Shown: positions 1 through 8,150, numbered from the stretch's first letter. The stretch: 64,000 bases of DNA from [Clostridium] citroniae WAL-17108 (GCF_000233455.1 NZ_JH376420.1:701829-765828); one strand, 5' to 3'. Translations and numbers: made by a program. Notes: generated by a model from the sequence alone, not told the origin.

Positions 1-138
1 ATAAATACACTGGGACGCAAAATTAGTGCAGTCTCCTCCCAAATGTTCAAAATCCAGATAGCGCGGATTTCTTCCCATAGCCCACTGCCTGGCGTATTGT
101 AAAGCCGCCTCCCGGTCATAACCTGTTTCTTTCAACAT
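1..138 (-). CDS. Amidase-domain (amidase_6-like) protein, 5' part only
   Basis: The minus strand reads in frame from an ATG at 138 off the window edge. The translation contains AAxQYARQWAMGRNPRY followed by DFEHLGGDCTNFASQ. This is the start of the putative amidase domain found in clostridial wall-associated proteins; the Cys in GGDCTNF is the presumed nucleophile. Only about 46 residues are visible, and an in-frame stop (166-168) lies just upstream, so the protein seems to start almost directly in the domain with no signal peptide. The ribosome site is weak. The true start could be missed if the gene is the remnant of a longer protein. Confidence 0.6.
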   Translation of the reverse strand, partial: MLKETGYDREAALQYARQWAMGRNPRYLDFEHLGGDCTNFASQCIY

Positions 139-242
139 CGCACACCCGAATGCATTATTTATTATCTATCATATGACGGAGGGATTGATTATATCATTCA
201 GGTTGGCGGGGGAATCGGATTTAAAATAAGGATCAAAAAGGA

Positions 243-288
243 AAAGCGCTGAAAGTGTTACTACACATAGCAACAACTTAAGCGCTTA
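243..288 (-). terminator. Intrinsic terminator after the wall-binding protein
   Basis: On the minus strand AAGCGCT and AGCGCTT form the outer stem, with GTTGCTA/TAGTAAC inside, followed by a T-rich stretch. It sits just past the stop of the gene at 322-1296. Confidence 0.55.
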
Positions 289-321
289 TTTACGATCCCT
301 TTATTATTTAAAAAAATTAAA

Positions 322-1296
322 TTACTGCACCCACGCCCCATCACTCCCCACATAATAACCATCCGGTGTGGTGGTGCCGGAAAGCATTGCGCCCGATTCA
401 CTGCAGTAATACCACTGGGAATTCCAGGAAACCCATCCTGTTACCATGTATCCGTACTCGTTGAAATAATACCAATAACCATTGATATACTGCCAATTGC
501 TGACCGTATAGCTTTTATCGGCATTACAATACCACCATCCCACGTCATCCTTCAGCCAGGCGCCGTCACTTGTGCCGGAAGGGCTGCCCAAGCTGCTGCC
601 TGCGCTTATCTCTTCCGCTTCATCTGAAGATACATACCAGGAATCGGATTCCTCCCAGCTTCCCTTATAGGAAGCGCTGTAAACCCCCCGTACCTTAAAG
701 GTATAAGAACCGCTTTTTGTGATGTAGGAAGAAAAATCATAGCTGGTATCCGAGGTGGTCAAAACCGAGGTTACGGCGCTGCTTCCTCTGTACAGACGCA
801 CTTCATACCGCTTCGCATCCTCCGCCTCGTCCCAGTCGGCAGTCCCATCGTATTCACTCCACTCCAGGCCGCTTACATCCAGATCGTAATCCCCATCATC
901 CCCGTCCAGCGCATCCAGGGTGATGTATACCACCAATTCATCACTGCTGCGGCTCACGGAAGTCACCTTACCGTCATCACCGCTTAAGCTGACATCGCTT
1001 TTGGAAAATCCTGATGCAAAGGTATAGTCGTCATCTGCTGTCAGCGTCACCTTCAGCTTGGGCTTATCCCCGTCCTCCCACTCGTCATCCGGCTCGTTGG
1101 TCACTTCCGTATCAGACACATCATACTTGCTGGAACTGGTAGTCACTTCCACATCGCTGCCGCTGTCCCCTGCCTCGATCTCTGAGGATATCTTTAAGGA
1201 CACACTGCTGATCTTGGATGCTGCCAGTGAGGTCATCGGAACGGACAGCGCCAGGGCCATGGCTGTAATTGCTGTCAATGGTTTTAAAATTGTCAT
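322..1296 (-). CDS. Secreted protein with C-terminal choline-binding-type wall repeats
   Basis: 324 residues. A signal peptide (basic start, hydrophobic run, cleavage near SLAAS) is followed by two beta-rich regions: an acidic one (about 30-150) and a fibronectin-III-like one (about 155-225). The C-terminus carries aromatic repeats of the form GWWYCNADK, GYWYYFNEYGYMVTGW and QWYYCSESGAM. These are CW_binding_1-type repeats that attach proteins to the wall. The final TTTPDGYYVGSDGAW repeat resembles the end of the protein at 37292-39232. The ATG at 1296 follows a good AGGAGG at 1305-1310. No catalytic domain is visible, so it is probably a surface adhesin or structural protein; its ligand is unknown. 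Confidence 0.85.
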   Translation of the reverse strand: MTILKPLTAITAMALALSVPMTSLAASKISSVSLKISSEIEAGDSGSDVEVTTSSSKYDVSDTEVTNEPDDEWEDGDKPKLKVTLTADDDYTFASGFSKSDVSLSGDDGKVTSVSRSSDELVVYITLDALDGDDGDYDLDVSGLEWSEYDGTADWDEAEDAKRYEVRLYRGSSAVTSVLTTSDTSYDFSSYITKSGSYTFKVRGVYSASYKGSWEESDSWYVSSDEAEEISAGSSLGSPSGTSDGAWLKDDVGWWYCNADKSYTVSNWQYINGYWYYFNEYGYMVTGWVSWNSQWYYCSESGAMLSGTTTPDGYYVGSDGAWVQ

Positions 1297-1310
1297 ATCG
1301 CTTCCTCCTT

Positions 1311-1328
1311 TTGTCCACTGAGGGTATA
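1311..1328. repeat. Solo copy of the MITE-like terminal repeat
   Basis: TTGTCCACTGAGGGTAT is identical to the right end of the 275-bp element at 48263-48537. No partner arm is seen nearby, so this is a solo end or a remnant just upstream of the ribosome site of the wall-binding protein. Confidence 0.5.
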
Positions 1329-1429
1329 TATAATAAATACCACATCAACCTGAAATAAACCTGAAAAACACAGTTTCTTCATACTCCCCGGAGGTGACCA
1401 CCCATAAGATACATTTTACTACCAAAAAT

Positions 1430-1625
1430 ATTTTGCCGGCATTTTTACAATTCCTTTTAAGATAGATTTGTGGCTTTGACGTGTCTGCCAGCCCCCTGGT
1501 CTCCCAGTAGAAGGCGGTAGATTCAAGAAGGCCGCCCGGTCCCAGAAAACCCTCATAGATCCTACCCTTTCCAACCATTTTAGTACTAATTCCTACCTTC
1601 TGAAAATCACCCAACATTAAAGTGT
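1430..1625 (-). ncRNA. Candidate structured RNA of unknown class
   Basis: The 598 bases between 322-1296 and the Na/Pi gene hold no convincing protein. On the minus strand several hairpins follow each other: CCCAA/TTGGG enclosing CAACA/TGTTG, then GGCGG/CCGCC, then CTGG-GAGA-CCAG closed by a GNRA tetraloop, then GGCT/AGCC. This density of short stems suggests a folded RNA. I cannot assign it to a known family from the sequence alone, and no clear minus-strand promoter was found. Confidence 0.3.
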
Positions 1626-1647
1626 TGTTAATATTGGGGACCTGATG

Positions 1648-1676
1648 TTGACATCTGTTCCTGTCCCTCATATAAT
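1648..1676 (+). promoter_or_regulatory. Sigma-A promoter of the Na/Pi operon leader
   Basis: TTGACA at 1648-1653 and TATAAT at 1671-1676 are both perfect and separated by 17 bp. Transcription would start near 1684, leaving a leader of about 210 nt before the TTG start at 1895. Confidence 0.75.
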
Positions 1677-1805
1677 TCCATCAGAACAGGATCATTCTCT
1701 GTATTTTAAACTGAAAGGAAATGATATACTTATGGACAACGCCGTAAGTGACGCTGGCCACATCTTCATATACATCACAGATGGACAGATGAAATCAAAA
1801 AAATC

Positions 1806-1856
1806 AAAAGACATAACCTGCATTTGTGTACCAATGCAGGCTATGTCTTTTTGTAT
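1806..1856 (+). terminator. Strong intrinsic terminator inside the Na/Pi leader (possible attenuator)
   Basis: AAAAGACATA pairs with TATGTCTTTT and CCTGCATT with AATGCAGG. This gives an 18-bp stem with one mismatch and an 8-nt loop, followed by a T run. It lies between the promoter at 1648 and the ribosome site near 1880, so transcripts must read through it to reach the transporter gene. The A-rich 5' side also allows it to act on the other strand. Confidence 0.7.
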
Positions 1857-1894
1857 AAATACAGACTTTTAATTTACGTAGGAGGGATATTACT

Positions 1895-3553
1895 TTGAAA
1901 ATCGAATCGTTTTTCAGCCTGCTGGGTGGTCTTGCGCTATTCTTATATGGAATGCAGATGATGAGCACCAATCTGGAGGCCGCTGCGGGGAACCGTATGA
2001 AACAAATCCTGGAACGGCTGACCGCCAACCGCTTTCTGGGCGTGTGCGTGGGCGCCGGGATCACGGCCATCATCCAGTCCTCATCCGCCACCACAGTCAT
2101 GGTGGTTGGCTTTGTCAATTCCCAGCTCATGACACTGAAACAGGCTGTCTGGATCATCATGGGCGCCAATATCGGAACCACTATCACCGGACAGCTGATT
2201 GCACTTGATATCGGGGCGATCGCCCCCTTGATCGCCTTTGTGGGCGTTGGGCTTATTTTGTTTGTCAAAAAGAAAAAAGTGCAGTTTGCAGGAGGAATTG
2301 TGGCCGGCCTGGGTATCCTTTTCCTGGGCATGGGAATGATGAGTGCCGCCATGATACCTTTAAGGGAATCGGAAGCGTTCGTGCGTCTGATGACAAAATT
2401 TTCCAATCCCTTCCTGGGTATTCTGGCCGGCGCTGTGTTCACCGCTATCATCCAATCCTCTTCTGCATCCGTAGGTATTCTCCAGGCTCTGGCCGTAAGC
2501 GGCCTGATCGGGCTGGACAGTGCCGTGTTTGTACTGTTCGGACAGAACATCGGCACCTGTATCACGGCTGCTCTGGCATCCATTGGCGCAAACCGTGATG
2601 CCAAACGCACCACACTGATTCATTTGATGTTTAATATCATCGGGACCGCCCTGTTCACCGCTGTCTGCATCATAACTCCATTTACTGCATGGATGGCGGC
2701 ATTTACTCCCAGCAACCCCGCGGCACAGATCGCCAATGTACATACCCTGTTTAATATTGTGACAACCCTGTTGCTGCTGCCCTTTGGCACCCAGCTTGCG
2801 CATATTTCCGAAAAACTTCTGCCGGACCGACCGCAGCAGCCTGCAGACGAGGAGCGCTGGTTTGAAGAGCTGCTGGCCTCCGAACATGTTCTTGGCGTAT
2901 CCGTTATTGCACGGAAGCAGCTGATGGAAGACATCAACCAGATGCTGGGCCTGGCTGTTGAAAATGTAGAAAAAGGATTCCTGGCTTTTGATGATAAGGA
3001 TACGAAAGAACTGGAACGAATCACTGCACGGGAGGAAGAGATTGATCTCTTTAATGCACGTTTATCACGGCGCATTTCCAAGGTTCTCGCCATAGAAAAC
3101 TCTCCCTCGGAGGTGGATGCACTGCGCCGGATGTTCACTATTATCGGTAATGTGGAGCGGATCGGCGATCATGCCGTCAATATTGCCGAGTACGCCCAGA
3201 CCATGATGGAACGCGGCCTGGAACTGACATCCCAGGCCCATGTGGAGCTGAAGGAAATGAGGGATACCGCCATGGCTGCCATGCACTTGATCTGCAATAC
3301 CAGTCGGCTGACTCCCCAAAACCTGTTAAGCCAGGCATCTGCCCTGGAAGAGGATATTGACAATAAGACCATGCTCTTTCGGGCCAACCAGATCGAACGG
3401 ATGGGAAATGGGACCTGCCATGTGGAGACATCCATTCTATACTCTGAAATCCTCACGGATTACGAGAGAATCGGCGACCATGCATTAAACATTGCCCAGG
3501 CCTGCGCCAAACTGGGAAACGGCGCCGGCACCGGTCCTGTAAGACCCATATAA
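1895..3553 (+). CDS. Na/Pi cotransporter family protein with C-terminal PhoU-like domain
   Basis: 552 residues. The N-terminal membrane half holds two inverted Na_Pi_cotrans repeats, each with the signature QSSSAT or QSSSAS (about residues 63 and 190) and a GxNIGTxxT motif after it. About eight membrane segments end near residue 310. The C-terminal 200 residues are helical and PhoU-like, with ERIGDHAVNIAEYA and a second ERIGDHALNIAQA motif. The family imports phosphate with sodium. The TTG start is placed by AGGAGGG at 1879-1885. It heads an apparent operon with the PsiE-like gene and a MerR gene. A terminator in its leader suggests attenuation. Confidence 0.9.
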   Translation: MKIESFFSLLGGLALFLYGMQMMSTNLEAAAGNRMKQILERLTANRFLGVCVGAGITAIIQSSSATTVMVVGFVNSQLMTLKQAVWIIMGANIGTTITGQLIALDIGAIAPLIAFVGVGLILFVKKKKVQFAGGIVAGLGILFLGMGMMSAAMIPLRESEAFVRLMTKFSNPFLGILAGAVFTAIIQSSSASVGILQALAVSGLIGLDSAVFVLFGQNIGTCITAALASIGANRDAKRTTLIHLMFNIIGTALFTAVCIITPFTAWMAAFTPSNPAAQIANVHTLFNIVTTLLLLPFGTQLAHISEKLLPDRPQQPADEERWFEELLASEHVLGVSVIARKQLMEDINQMLGLAVENVEKGFLAFDDKDTKELERITAREEEIDLFNARLSRRISKVLAIENSPSEVDALRRMFTIIGNVERIGDHAVNIAEYAQTMMERGLELTSQAHVELKEMRDTAMAAMHLICNTSRLTPQNLLSQASALEEDIDNKTMLFRANQIERMGNGTCHVETSILYSEILTDYERIGDHALNIAQACAKLGNGAGTGPVRPI

Positions 3554-3576
3554 GCACACAGCGAACGAGGTAAAAC

Positions 3577-3972
3577 ATGAACCATAACATAGCTGCTCTC
3601 TACACCAAACTATCGTCCCTTCTGGAACTTTGTGTGGGAGCAATCCTGCTGGCAGCCATCCTGGTAGGGGCCTTGCTTCTGGCAGTGGACCTGACCGGCA
3701 CACTTATAAGCAATCCCCGGCTGCTGGATTTGAATCAGTCGCTGGGCGATGCCCTGTCTCTGGTGGTGGGGATCGAATTTGTAAAAATGCTGGTAAAACA
3801 CACACCGGAAGCCGTGGTGGAGGTGCTGCTGTTTGCCATTGCCAGGGAAATGGTGGTGGTACACTCAGGTTCCCTGGAAACCTTGATGGGGGTAACTGCC
3901 GTGGGCATCATCTTTCTGATCCGCAAGTATCTGTGCCCCCCGGTATCCGGGGAAGGGACAATGGGAAACTAA
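3577..3972 (+). CDS. PsiE-like small membrane protein
   Basis: 131 residues with four predicted membrane segments (about 15-40, 52-75, 82-100, 102-118). The pattern VVGIEFVKMLVKHTPEAVVEVLLFAIARE resembles the phosphate-starvation-inducible PsiE family, whose biochemical role is unknown. It starts 23 bases after the Na/Pi transporter and is probably co-transcribed, which fits a phosphate-related role. That functional link is inference from neighbourhood and family name. Confidence 0.65.
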   Translation: MNHNIAALYTKLSSLLELCVGAILLAAILVGALLLAVDLTGTLISNPRLLDLNQSLGDALSLVVGIEFVKMLVKHTPEAVVEVLLFAIAREMVVVHSGSLETLMGVTAVGIIFLIRKYLCPPVSGEGTMGN

Positions 3973-3996
3973 ATAATATGGAAAGGAAACATTTAC

Positions 3997-4404
3997 ATGG
4001 AAACGTATTCAAGAGGACAGCTGGCAAAAACAGCCCGTCTGAACAGAGAAGCTCTGAGATACTATGAGAACAGCGGTTTGATTCCAAAAGCCGGGCGTGA
4101 AGCCAACGGATACCGGGCCTATCCGTCCGAGACCCTGGTTCTGCTGGATTTTATCTCCACAGCCAAGGAGGCCGGTTTTTCCCTGCGGGAAATCAAAGAA
4201 CTATTTTCACATTTGCAAGGTCCGACCATTGACACGGCCGATCTGGAGCATATTATAGAAGAAAAGCTGGCAGAGGTAGAGGAAAAGAAAAAGGCCCTGG
4301 ATCGGACCAAGGAAAATCTGATGGACATAAAGGGGCATCTGGATACACCTGAGGAATGTCCCGTTTTCCAAGCCTTTCGGACACTTACGAAAAAAACTTC
4401 TTGA
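3997..4404 (+). CDS. MerR-family transcriptional regulator
   Basis: 135 residues. The N-terminal winged helix (YSRGQLAKTARLNREALRYYE, then GYRAYP) is typical of MerR proteins. A dimerising coiled coil runs from about 75 to 115, and a short C-terminal tail contains a single Cys in EECPVFQAF. Length and layout match the small metal- or stress-sensing MerR group, but one cysteine is not enough to name a metal. It is the last gene of the Na/Pi unit. Its stop codon overlaps the -35 box of a MerR-type promoter for the next gene, so the EFR1 gene is its likely target. Confidence 0.85.
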   Translation: METYSRGQLAKTARLNREALRYYENSGLIPKAGREANGYRAYPSETLVLLDFISTAKEAGFSLREIKELFSHLQGPTIDTADLEHIIEEKLAEVEEKKKALDRTKENLMDIKGHLDTPEECPVFQAFRTLTKKTS

Positions 4405-4432
4405 CATTGTACCATAGTACAACCTGTATAAT
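4401..4432 (+). promoter_or_regulatory. MerR-type promoter with operator dyad in a 20-bp spacer
   Basis: TTGACA (4401-4406) and TATAAT (4427-4432) are consensus but 20 bp apart. The spacer holds a perfect dyad, TTGTAC-CATA-GTACAA (4407-4422). Over-long spacers with a central dyad are the hallmark of promoters untwisted by MerR proteins. The MerR gene ends inside the -35 box. Confidence 0.75.
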
Positions 4433-4465
4433 GGTTGCGTATCACTTAAACAAGGAGGCGCAACC

Positions 4466-5299
4466 ATGAAAATCTATTATCTATCCGCCACAGGCAACAG
4501 CCTGTTTACCGCCAGGGAACTGGTCAAAGAACTAGCCGTTAAACCGGCCAAAAAGCTGGTCAGGGAACCGGCCGGCCGCTCTATCCAGGGCAGGCAGGAT
4601 CCTGTCTCCCTGTATTCTTTCAGGGAAATCCGCATAATGTCCCATATCCATACGGATGATGACACTGTGGGTTTTATATTTCCTGTCTATTTTGCCGATA
4701 TACCAAGGGAATTTCTTACATGTATCCAAAAAATGACCTTCCGTCCTGAAGCCTATATATTTGCCATTGCTACCTGCAACGGCGTTCCCGGCATTAGTCT
4801 GACCACACTGGACAAGCAGCTCCAAAAACAGGGCAACCGCCTGTGCGCCGGCTTCACCCTGAACATGCCCGGTAATGCGCTGATCACTCCCCTGGCCGAA
4901 TCTGAAAAAAGACTTAAGGGTTTTTCCCATTCCATCAAGGAGATCAGCGCCTTTATTAAAAACCGAAGGCAGGCCTTCCCCCCGGCAGCAGTTCCAACAG
5001 AGCGTCTGCGGGCTCTGGCCGTGAAGATGATCGGCACTAATCTTGTGGTAAATCCCAACCATTTCCATGTGGAACAAGCAGCATGTTCCGGGTGCGGCAT
5101 CTGCCAAAGGGTATGCCCTGCTTCCAATATCACCCTAACAGGCAGCACTCCCTGCTGGGAAAAGAATTGCATCCATTGCCTGGCCTGCTTTCACTGGTGT
5201 CCCCGCCAAGCTATCCGTATCGGCGGCCCGCTGTCAGACCGCCCCCGGTATCACCATCCCCAGATCGCCATAAAGGATATCCTTCCCACATCGCGCTGA
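4466..5299 (+). CDS. EFR1-type flavodoxin-like / 2[4Fe-4S] ferredoxin protein
   Basis: 277 residues. The N-terminus has a flavodoxin-like FMN loop (YYLSATGNSLFTARELV) and a flavodoxin fold to about 170. Near the C-terminus are two ferredoxin clusters, CSGCGICQRVCPAS and CIHCLACFHWCPRQ. This layout is the EFR1 family found in anaerobic Firmicutes, presumed to move electrons between flavin and Fe-S partners. The physiological partner is unknown. An AAGGAGG precedes the ATG. Control by the upstream MerR through the 4401 promoter is likely. Its last codons run into a 26-bp tandem repeat. Confidence 0.85.
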   Translation: MKIYYLSATGNSLFTARELVKELAVKPAKKLVREPAGRSIQGRQDPVSLYSFREIRIMSHIHTDDDTVGFIFPVYFADIPREFLTCIQKMTFRPEAYIFAIATCNGVPGISLTTLDKQLQKQGNRLCAGFTLNMPGNALITPLAESEKRLKGFSHSIKEISAFIKNRRQAFPPAAVPTERLRALAVKMIGTNLVVNPNHFHVEQAACSGCGICQRVCPASNITLTGSTPCWEKNCIHCLACFHWCPRQAIRIGGPLSDRPRYHHPQIAIKDILPTSR

Positions 5300-5350
5300 G
5301 GGATATCCTTCCCGTATCGCGCAGAGGGTATGCTCCCATGTCGCGCAGAG
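5275..5350. repeat. 26-bp tandem repeat, about 2.9 copies
   Basis: Units begin at 5275, 5301 and 5327 (GGATATCCTTCCC followed by ATCGCGC and GAG). The repeat overlaps the stop codon of the EFR1 gene, so slippage would alter or extend the C-terminus (present end KDILPTSR; the next unit would read RDILPVSR). Confidence 0.7.
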
Positions 5351-5402
5351 GGGTATTCCATGAATCCGCAAGCCAAGGCATCAGAATTCCTTGCATGGCA
5401 TC

Positions 5403-5428
5403 AAAAAAAGGGAGCCTATTCGGCTCCC
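5403..5428 (-). terminator. Intrinsic terminator overlapping the receiver-gene stop
   Basis: On the minus strand GGGAGCC-GAATA-GGCTCCC is followed by seven Ts. The stem begins inside the last codons of the gene at 5416-5781. Confidence 0.75.
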
Positions 5429-5781
5429 AAGATCGTGTCCAATGCATAATGAAGCTTCCCCTTGTCCATGGGCGACATAAGAAAATGTGACGCCTCGCCG
5501 CCCATCTGCTCCAGGTAACGCGTATCAGCATTTGATTTTGGCGTGAGCATAAGGACAATACGGGCAAGCGGACCTGATAGGATCCTCTTTATTACAGTCA
5601 GTTCCTCCTGGTTCATGTCCATGTCACAGATAATAACACTGGGCGGATTATGGTAAAGCTTTGTGTGGACCATCTTACTGTCAGACGCACTGTCAATATG
5701 TTTAAATCCCAGTGAACGGATGATCGATGCCAATTCAGTTACGGTTTCATGCTGTTTACTTATTATTAAGACCTGTCTCAT
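5416..5781 (-). CDS. Stand-alone receiver-like protein, probably a pseudo-receiver
   Basis: 121 residues with the alternating beta/alpha pattern of a CheY-like receiver and no output domain. The phospho-acceptor position is kept (VIICDMDM). The acidic pair normally after beta-1 is replaced by SKQ in VLIISKQHE, and the usual Lys-Pro after beta-5 is Ser-Pro in FLMSPMD. Phosphorylation is therefore doubtful. It is monocistronic, with its own terminator, and no kinase is adjacent. It may act by protein-protein contact; the function is not known. Confidence 0.65.
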   Translation of the reverse strand: MRQVLIISKQHETVTELASIIRSLGFKHIDSASDSKMVHTKLYHNPPSVIICDMDMNQEELTVIKRILSGPLARIVLMLTPKSNADTRYLEQMGGEASHFLMSPMDKGKLHYALDTILGAE

Positions 5782-5974
5782 ACCAATACCCCCATTTAAT
5801 CATTTGCAGAATTCAATGTTGATAGTAACAGTTGCAAGTATTCAAAGTTCTTAATACTATATTAACCAGTGTACAATATCCCCATGAATGCGTCAAGCCA
5901 AACGGGACGATCCATCCAAAATTTTCCATCGACACGTCTTTGACAAAAATCGAGCTTCCATAAATTTCTGGTCT

Positions 5975-7075
5975 TTAAATCTTTCTCAAATCCTTCAGGC
6001 ATGTTTTCACTTCAGCCAGCTCCCTGTTCTTTTCATTCAGGGTCCCAAACCCGGAAAGGCAGCAAATTACCTGTTCACAGGATTTTAGCACAGAGACTGC
6101 CCGCTCGTAGGTTGTATCCCGGATGGGCTCAAAGGGGATTTCTGATATCACCTCCGATGCCAGGGCCTTTGCTACGGGATAATCCATATCATTCTCGTGA
6201 AGGATACCGGCGGCAAAGGGGATTCCCTGGCGCTGCAGTCTCCTGTAAACCGGTATACCGCTTCCGTTTCCGCCTATGACAAAAACTTTTGGCTCTCCTT
6301 TCACCGGCTCCATCTCAAGACAGCCCATTTCCGCATGATAGCTTCCCTTGGTAATGCCATAAAGTTCTTTAATATAGGAAGACACAAAGATCTCTTCCGG
6401 AGTACCGCAGCGTTCAATGGCATTTCCCTTTACACATACAACAAAATCCGAAAGCTTCTGGGCCAGATCCAGTTCATGGAGGGACATGAGCACTGCCACC
6501 TTTTTTTCGCGGACCAGGTCTTTAAGGATGGTCAGCAGTTCCAGCTTATGACGTATATCTAAAAAGGAGGTTGGTTCATCCAGAACAATTGCCTCGGGCT
6601 CCTGGCAGATGGCGCGCGCCAGAAGGATCCTCTGTTTTTGTCCATCGCTGATCTCCATAAAATCCCGGTCTGCCAATTCCCCGGCATGTACCAGTTCCAT
6701 GGCCTCCCTCACCTTTTCATGATCCGCAGCCGTAAGGATCCCCAGCCTTCCCGTGTAAGGATATCTGCCCGTGCCCACCACATCCTTGCAGGTCATAAGC
6801 TCCGGGCGGATCCGCTCAGTCATCAGAACCGACATGCGTCTTGCGATCTGCTTTTCCGTCATTCCCTCCATGGACTGTCCATCCAGGTATACGGTCCCCC
6901 CAAGAAGGCCCAGCTGCCGGATGATACTTCTCAAAATCGTGGACTTCCCCGCACCGTTTGGCCCGATCAGGGTAACGATCTCTCCCCGCCTCACATGGAG
7001 TTCAATCTGTTCGATCAGGGGAATCCTGCCATAACCCACTGTCATATTTTCTGTGAAAATGTAATCCTCTGCCAT
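5975..7075 (-). CDS. FecCD-type ABC importer ATPase with extra C-terminal domain
   Basis: 366 residues from the ATG at 7075 (AAGGAG just upstream); a GTG at 7105 would add ten residues. Walker A is GPNGAGKST, the signature is SDGQKQRILLARAI, and Walker B ends in AIVLDEPT, with a switch His in SLHELD. This is the FepC/BtuD group energising uptake of corrinoids, haem or siderophores. After the ATPase (about 250 residues) comes a domain of about 110 residues opening with VFVIGGNGSGIPVYRRL, a Rossmann-like start not usual in this family. It is the last gene of the riboswitch-controlled operon. Confidence 0.85.
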   Translation of the reverse strand: MAEDYIFTENMTVGYGRIPLIEQIELHVRRGEIVTLIGPNGAGKSTILRSIIRQLGLLGGTVYLDGQSMEGMTEKQIARRMSVLMTERIRPELMTCKDVVGTGRYPYTGRLGILTAADHEKVREAMELVHAGELADRDFMEISDGQKQRILLARAICQEPEAIVLDEPTSFLDIRHKLELLTILKDLVREKKVAVLMSLHELDLAQKLSDFVVCVKGNAIERCGTPEEIFVSSYIKELYGITKGSYHAEMGCLEMEPVKGEPKVFVIGGNGSGIPVYRRLQRQGIPFAAGILHENDMDYPVAKALASEVISEIPFEPIRDTTYERAVSVLKSCEQVICCLSGFGTLNEKNRELAEVKTCLKDLRKI

Positions 7076-7106
7076 TATCTCCTTCACCTCACTGCATAGC
7101 TTCACC

Positions 7107-8126
7107 CTACTGCATACCTTTTCTGCCCCGCACCATCATATAGATGACAATGGGCGCGCCAAACACTGCCGTGACCGAACTGATACTGAGCTCTGTGGGC
7201 GCAAATACGGTCCTGGCAACCAGATCACAGAACAGGCAGAAAACCGCTCCGCCCAAAAAACATCCGGGAATCACCATGATTGGCCTGGCCGTCTTAAACA
7301 GGCTCTTTACCAGGTGGGGCACCGCGATCCCCACAAAGGAGATAGGGCCTGCAAATGCTGTCACACAGGCAGAGAGAATGCTGGACATCAGGATCAACGC
7401 CACTCTAAATCTCAGGATATTGACCCCCATGTTCTGTGCGTACACCTCTCCCAGCTGATATGCGCTGATGGGTTTTGCCATGAGGAACACCAGGAATAGC
7501 GACAGGAGGACGACCCCTGTCATGACCCGAATATTTTCCCAGGACATCCCTGAAAAACTTCCCATAGACCAGTTGTGAAGATTCACAATATTGGCATCAT
7601 CAGCAAAGGTTACCGCAAAATCCGTTATGGCGGAACAGATATAACCGATCATCACCCCGCATATGACCAGCATGGACATCTTCTTTACCTTGCCGGATAT
7701 AAGAAGGACAAAACCCATGGAGATCATGGCGCCTGCAAAGGCTGCCAGGATCATGGCAGCGGAGCTGACGGACATCCCCTTTCCCAGCATGAAGATCATC
7801 AGCAGGGATACCACCAGTTTGGCGCCGGAAGAGATACCCAGCACAAAGGGACCTGCAATGGGATTGGCAAAAAAGGTCTGGAGCAGGAAACCGGACACGG
7901 ACAATGCCCCTCCCAGAATAACAACGGCCAGGATCCTGGGAAGCCGTATATCCCATACAATATGATAGGCGGTGCTATCCCCTGTTTGATCTGTCAGTAT
8001 TTTCCCTATTTCCCCCGCCGACAGGTGGACGCTGCCCGAATTGATATTCCAGAAAAGCAATAGGATCAGCATGGCTGTCAGAAATGCAAAGGAAACCGCG
8101 TATCTTATATATGTCCTTTTTGTCAT
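7107..8126 (-). CDS. FecCD/BtuC-family ABC permease
   Basis: 339 residues with about ten membrane segments. Family motifs include LRLPRILAVVILGGALSVSG near residue 60, NPIAGPFVLGISSGA near 90 and GPISFVGIAVPHLVK near 265; the last is the coupling region that touches the ATPase. Normal length for BtuC/FhuB-type permeases, which work as homodimers with an ATPase and a substrate-binding lipoprotein. Both partners flank it. The cobalamin riboswitch at the head of the operon favours a corrinoid, cobalt-chelate or tetrapyrrole as substrate. Confidence 0.9.
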   Translation of the reverse strand: MTKRTYIRYAVSFAFLTAMLILLLFWNINSGSVHLSAGEIGKILTDQTGDSTAYHIVWDIRLPRILAVVILGGALSVSGFLLQTFFANPIAGPFVLGISSGAKLVVSLLMIFMLGKGMSVSSAAMILAAFAGAMISMGFVLLISGKVKKMSMLVICGVMIGYICSAITDFAVTFADDANIVNLHNWSMGSFSGMSWENIRVMTGVVLLSLFLVFLMAKPISAYQLGEVYAQNMGVNILRFRVALILMSSILSACVTAFAGPISFVGIAVPHLVKSLFKTARPIMVIPGCFLGGAVFCLFCDLVARTVFAPTELSISSVTAVFGAPIVIYMMVRGRKGMQ

Positions 8127-8150
8127 AGGGGCAACTCCTTATTTGTCAGC

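Noticed and set aside
1345-1671. A 108-codon minus-strand reading frame before the Na/Pi gene
   Set aside because: No ribosome site, no recognisable domain and odd composition; the DNA is better explained by hairpins of a possible RNA.
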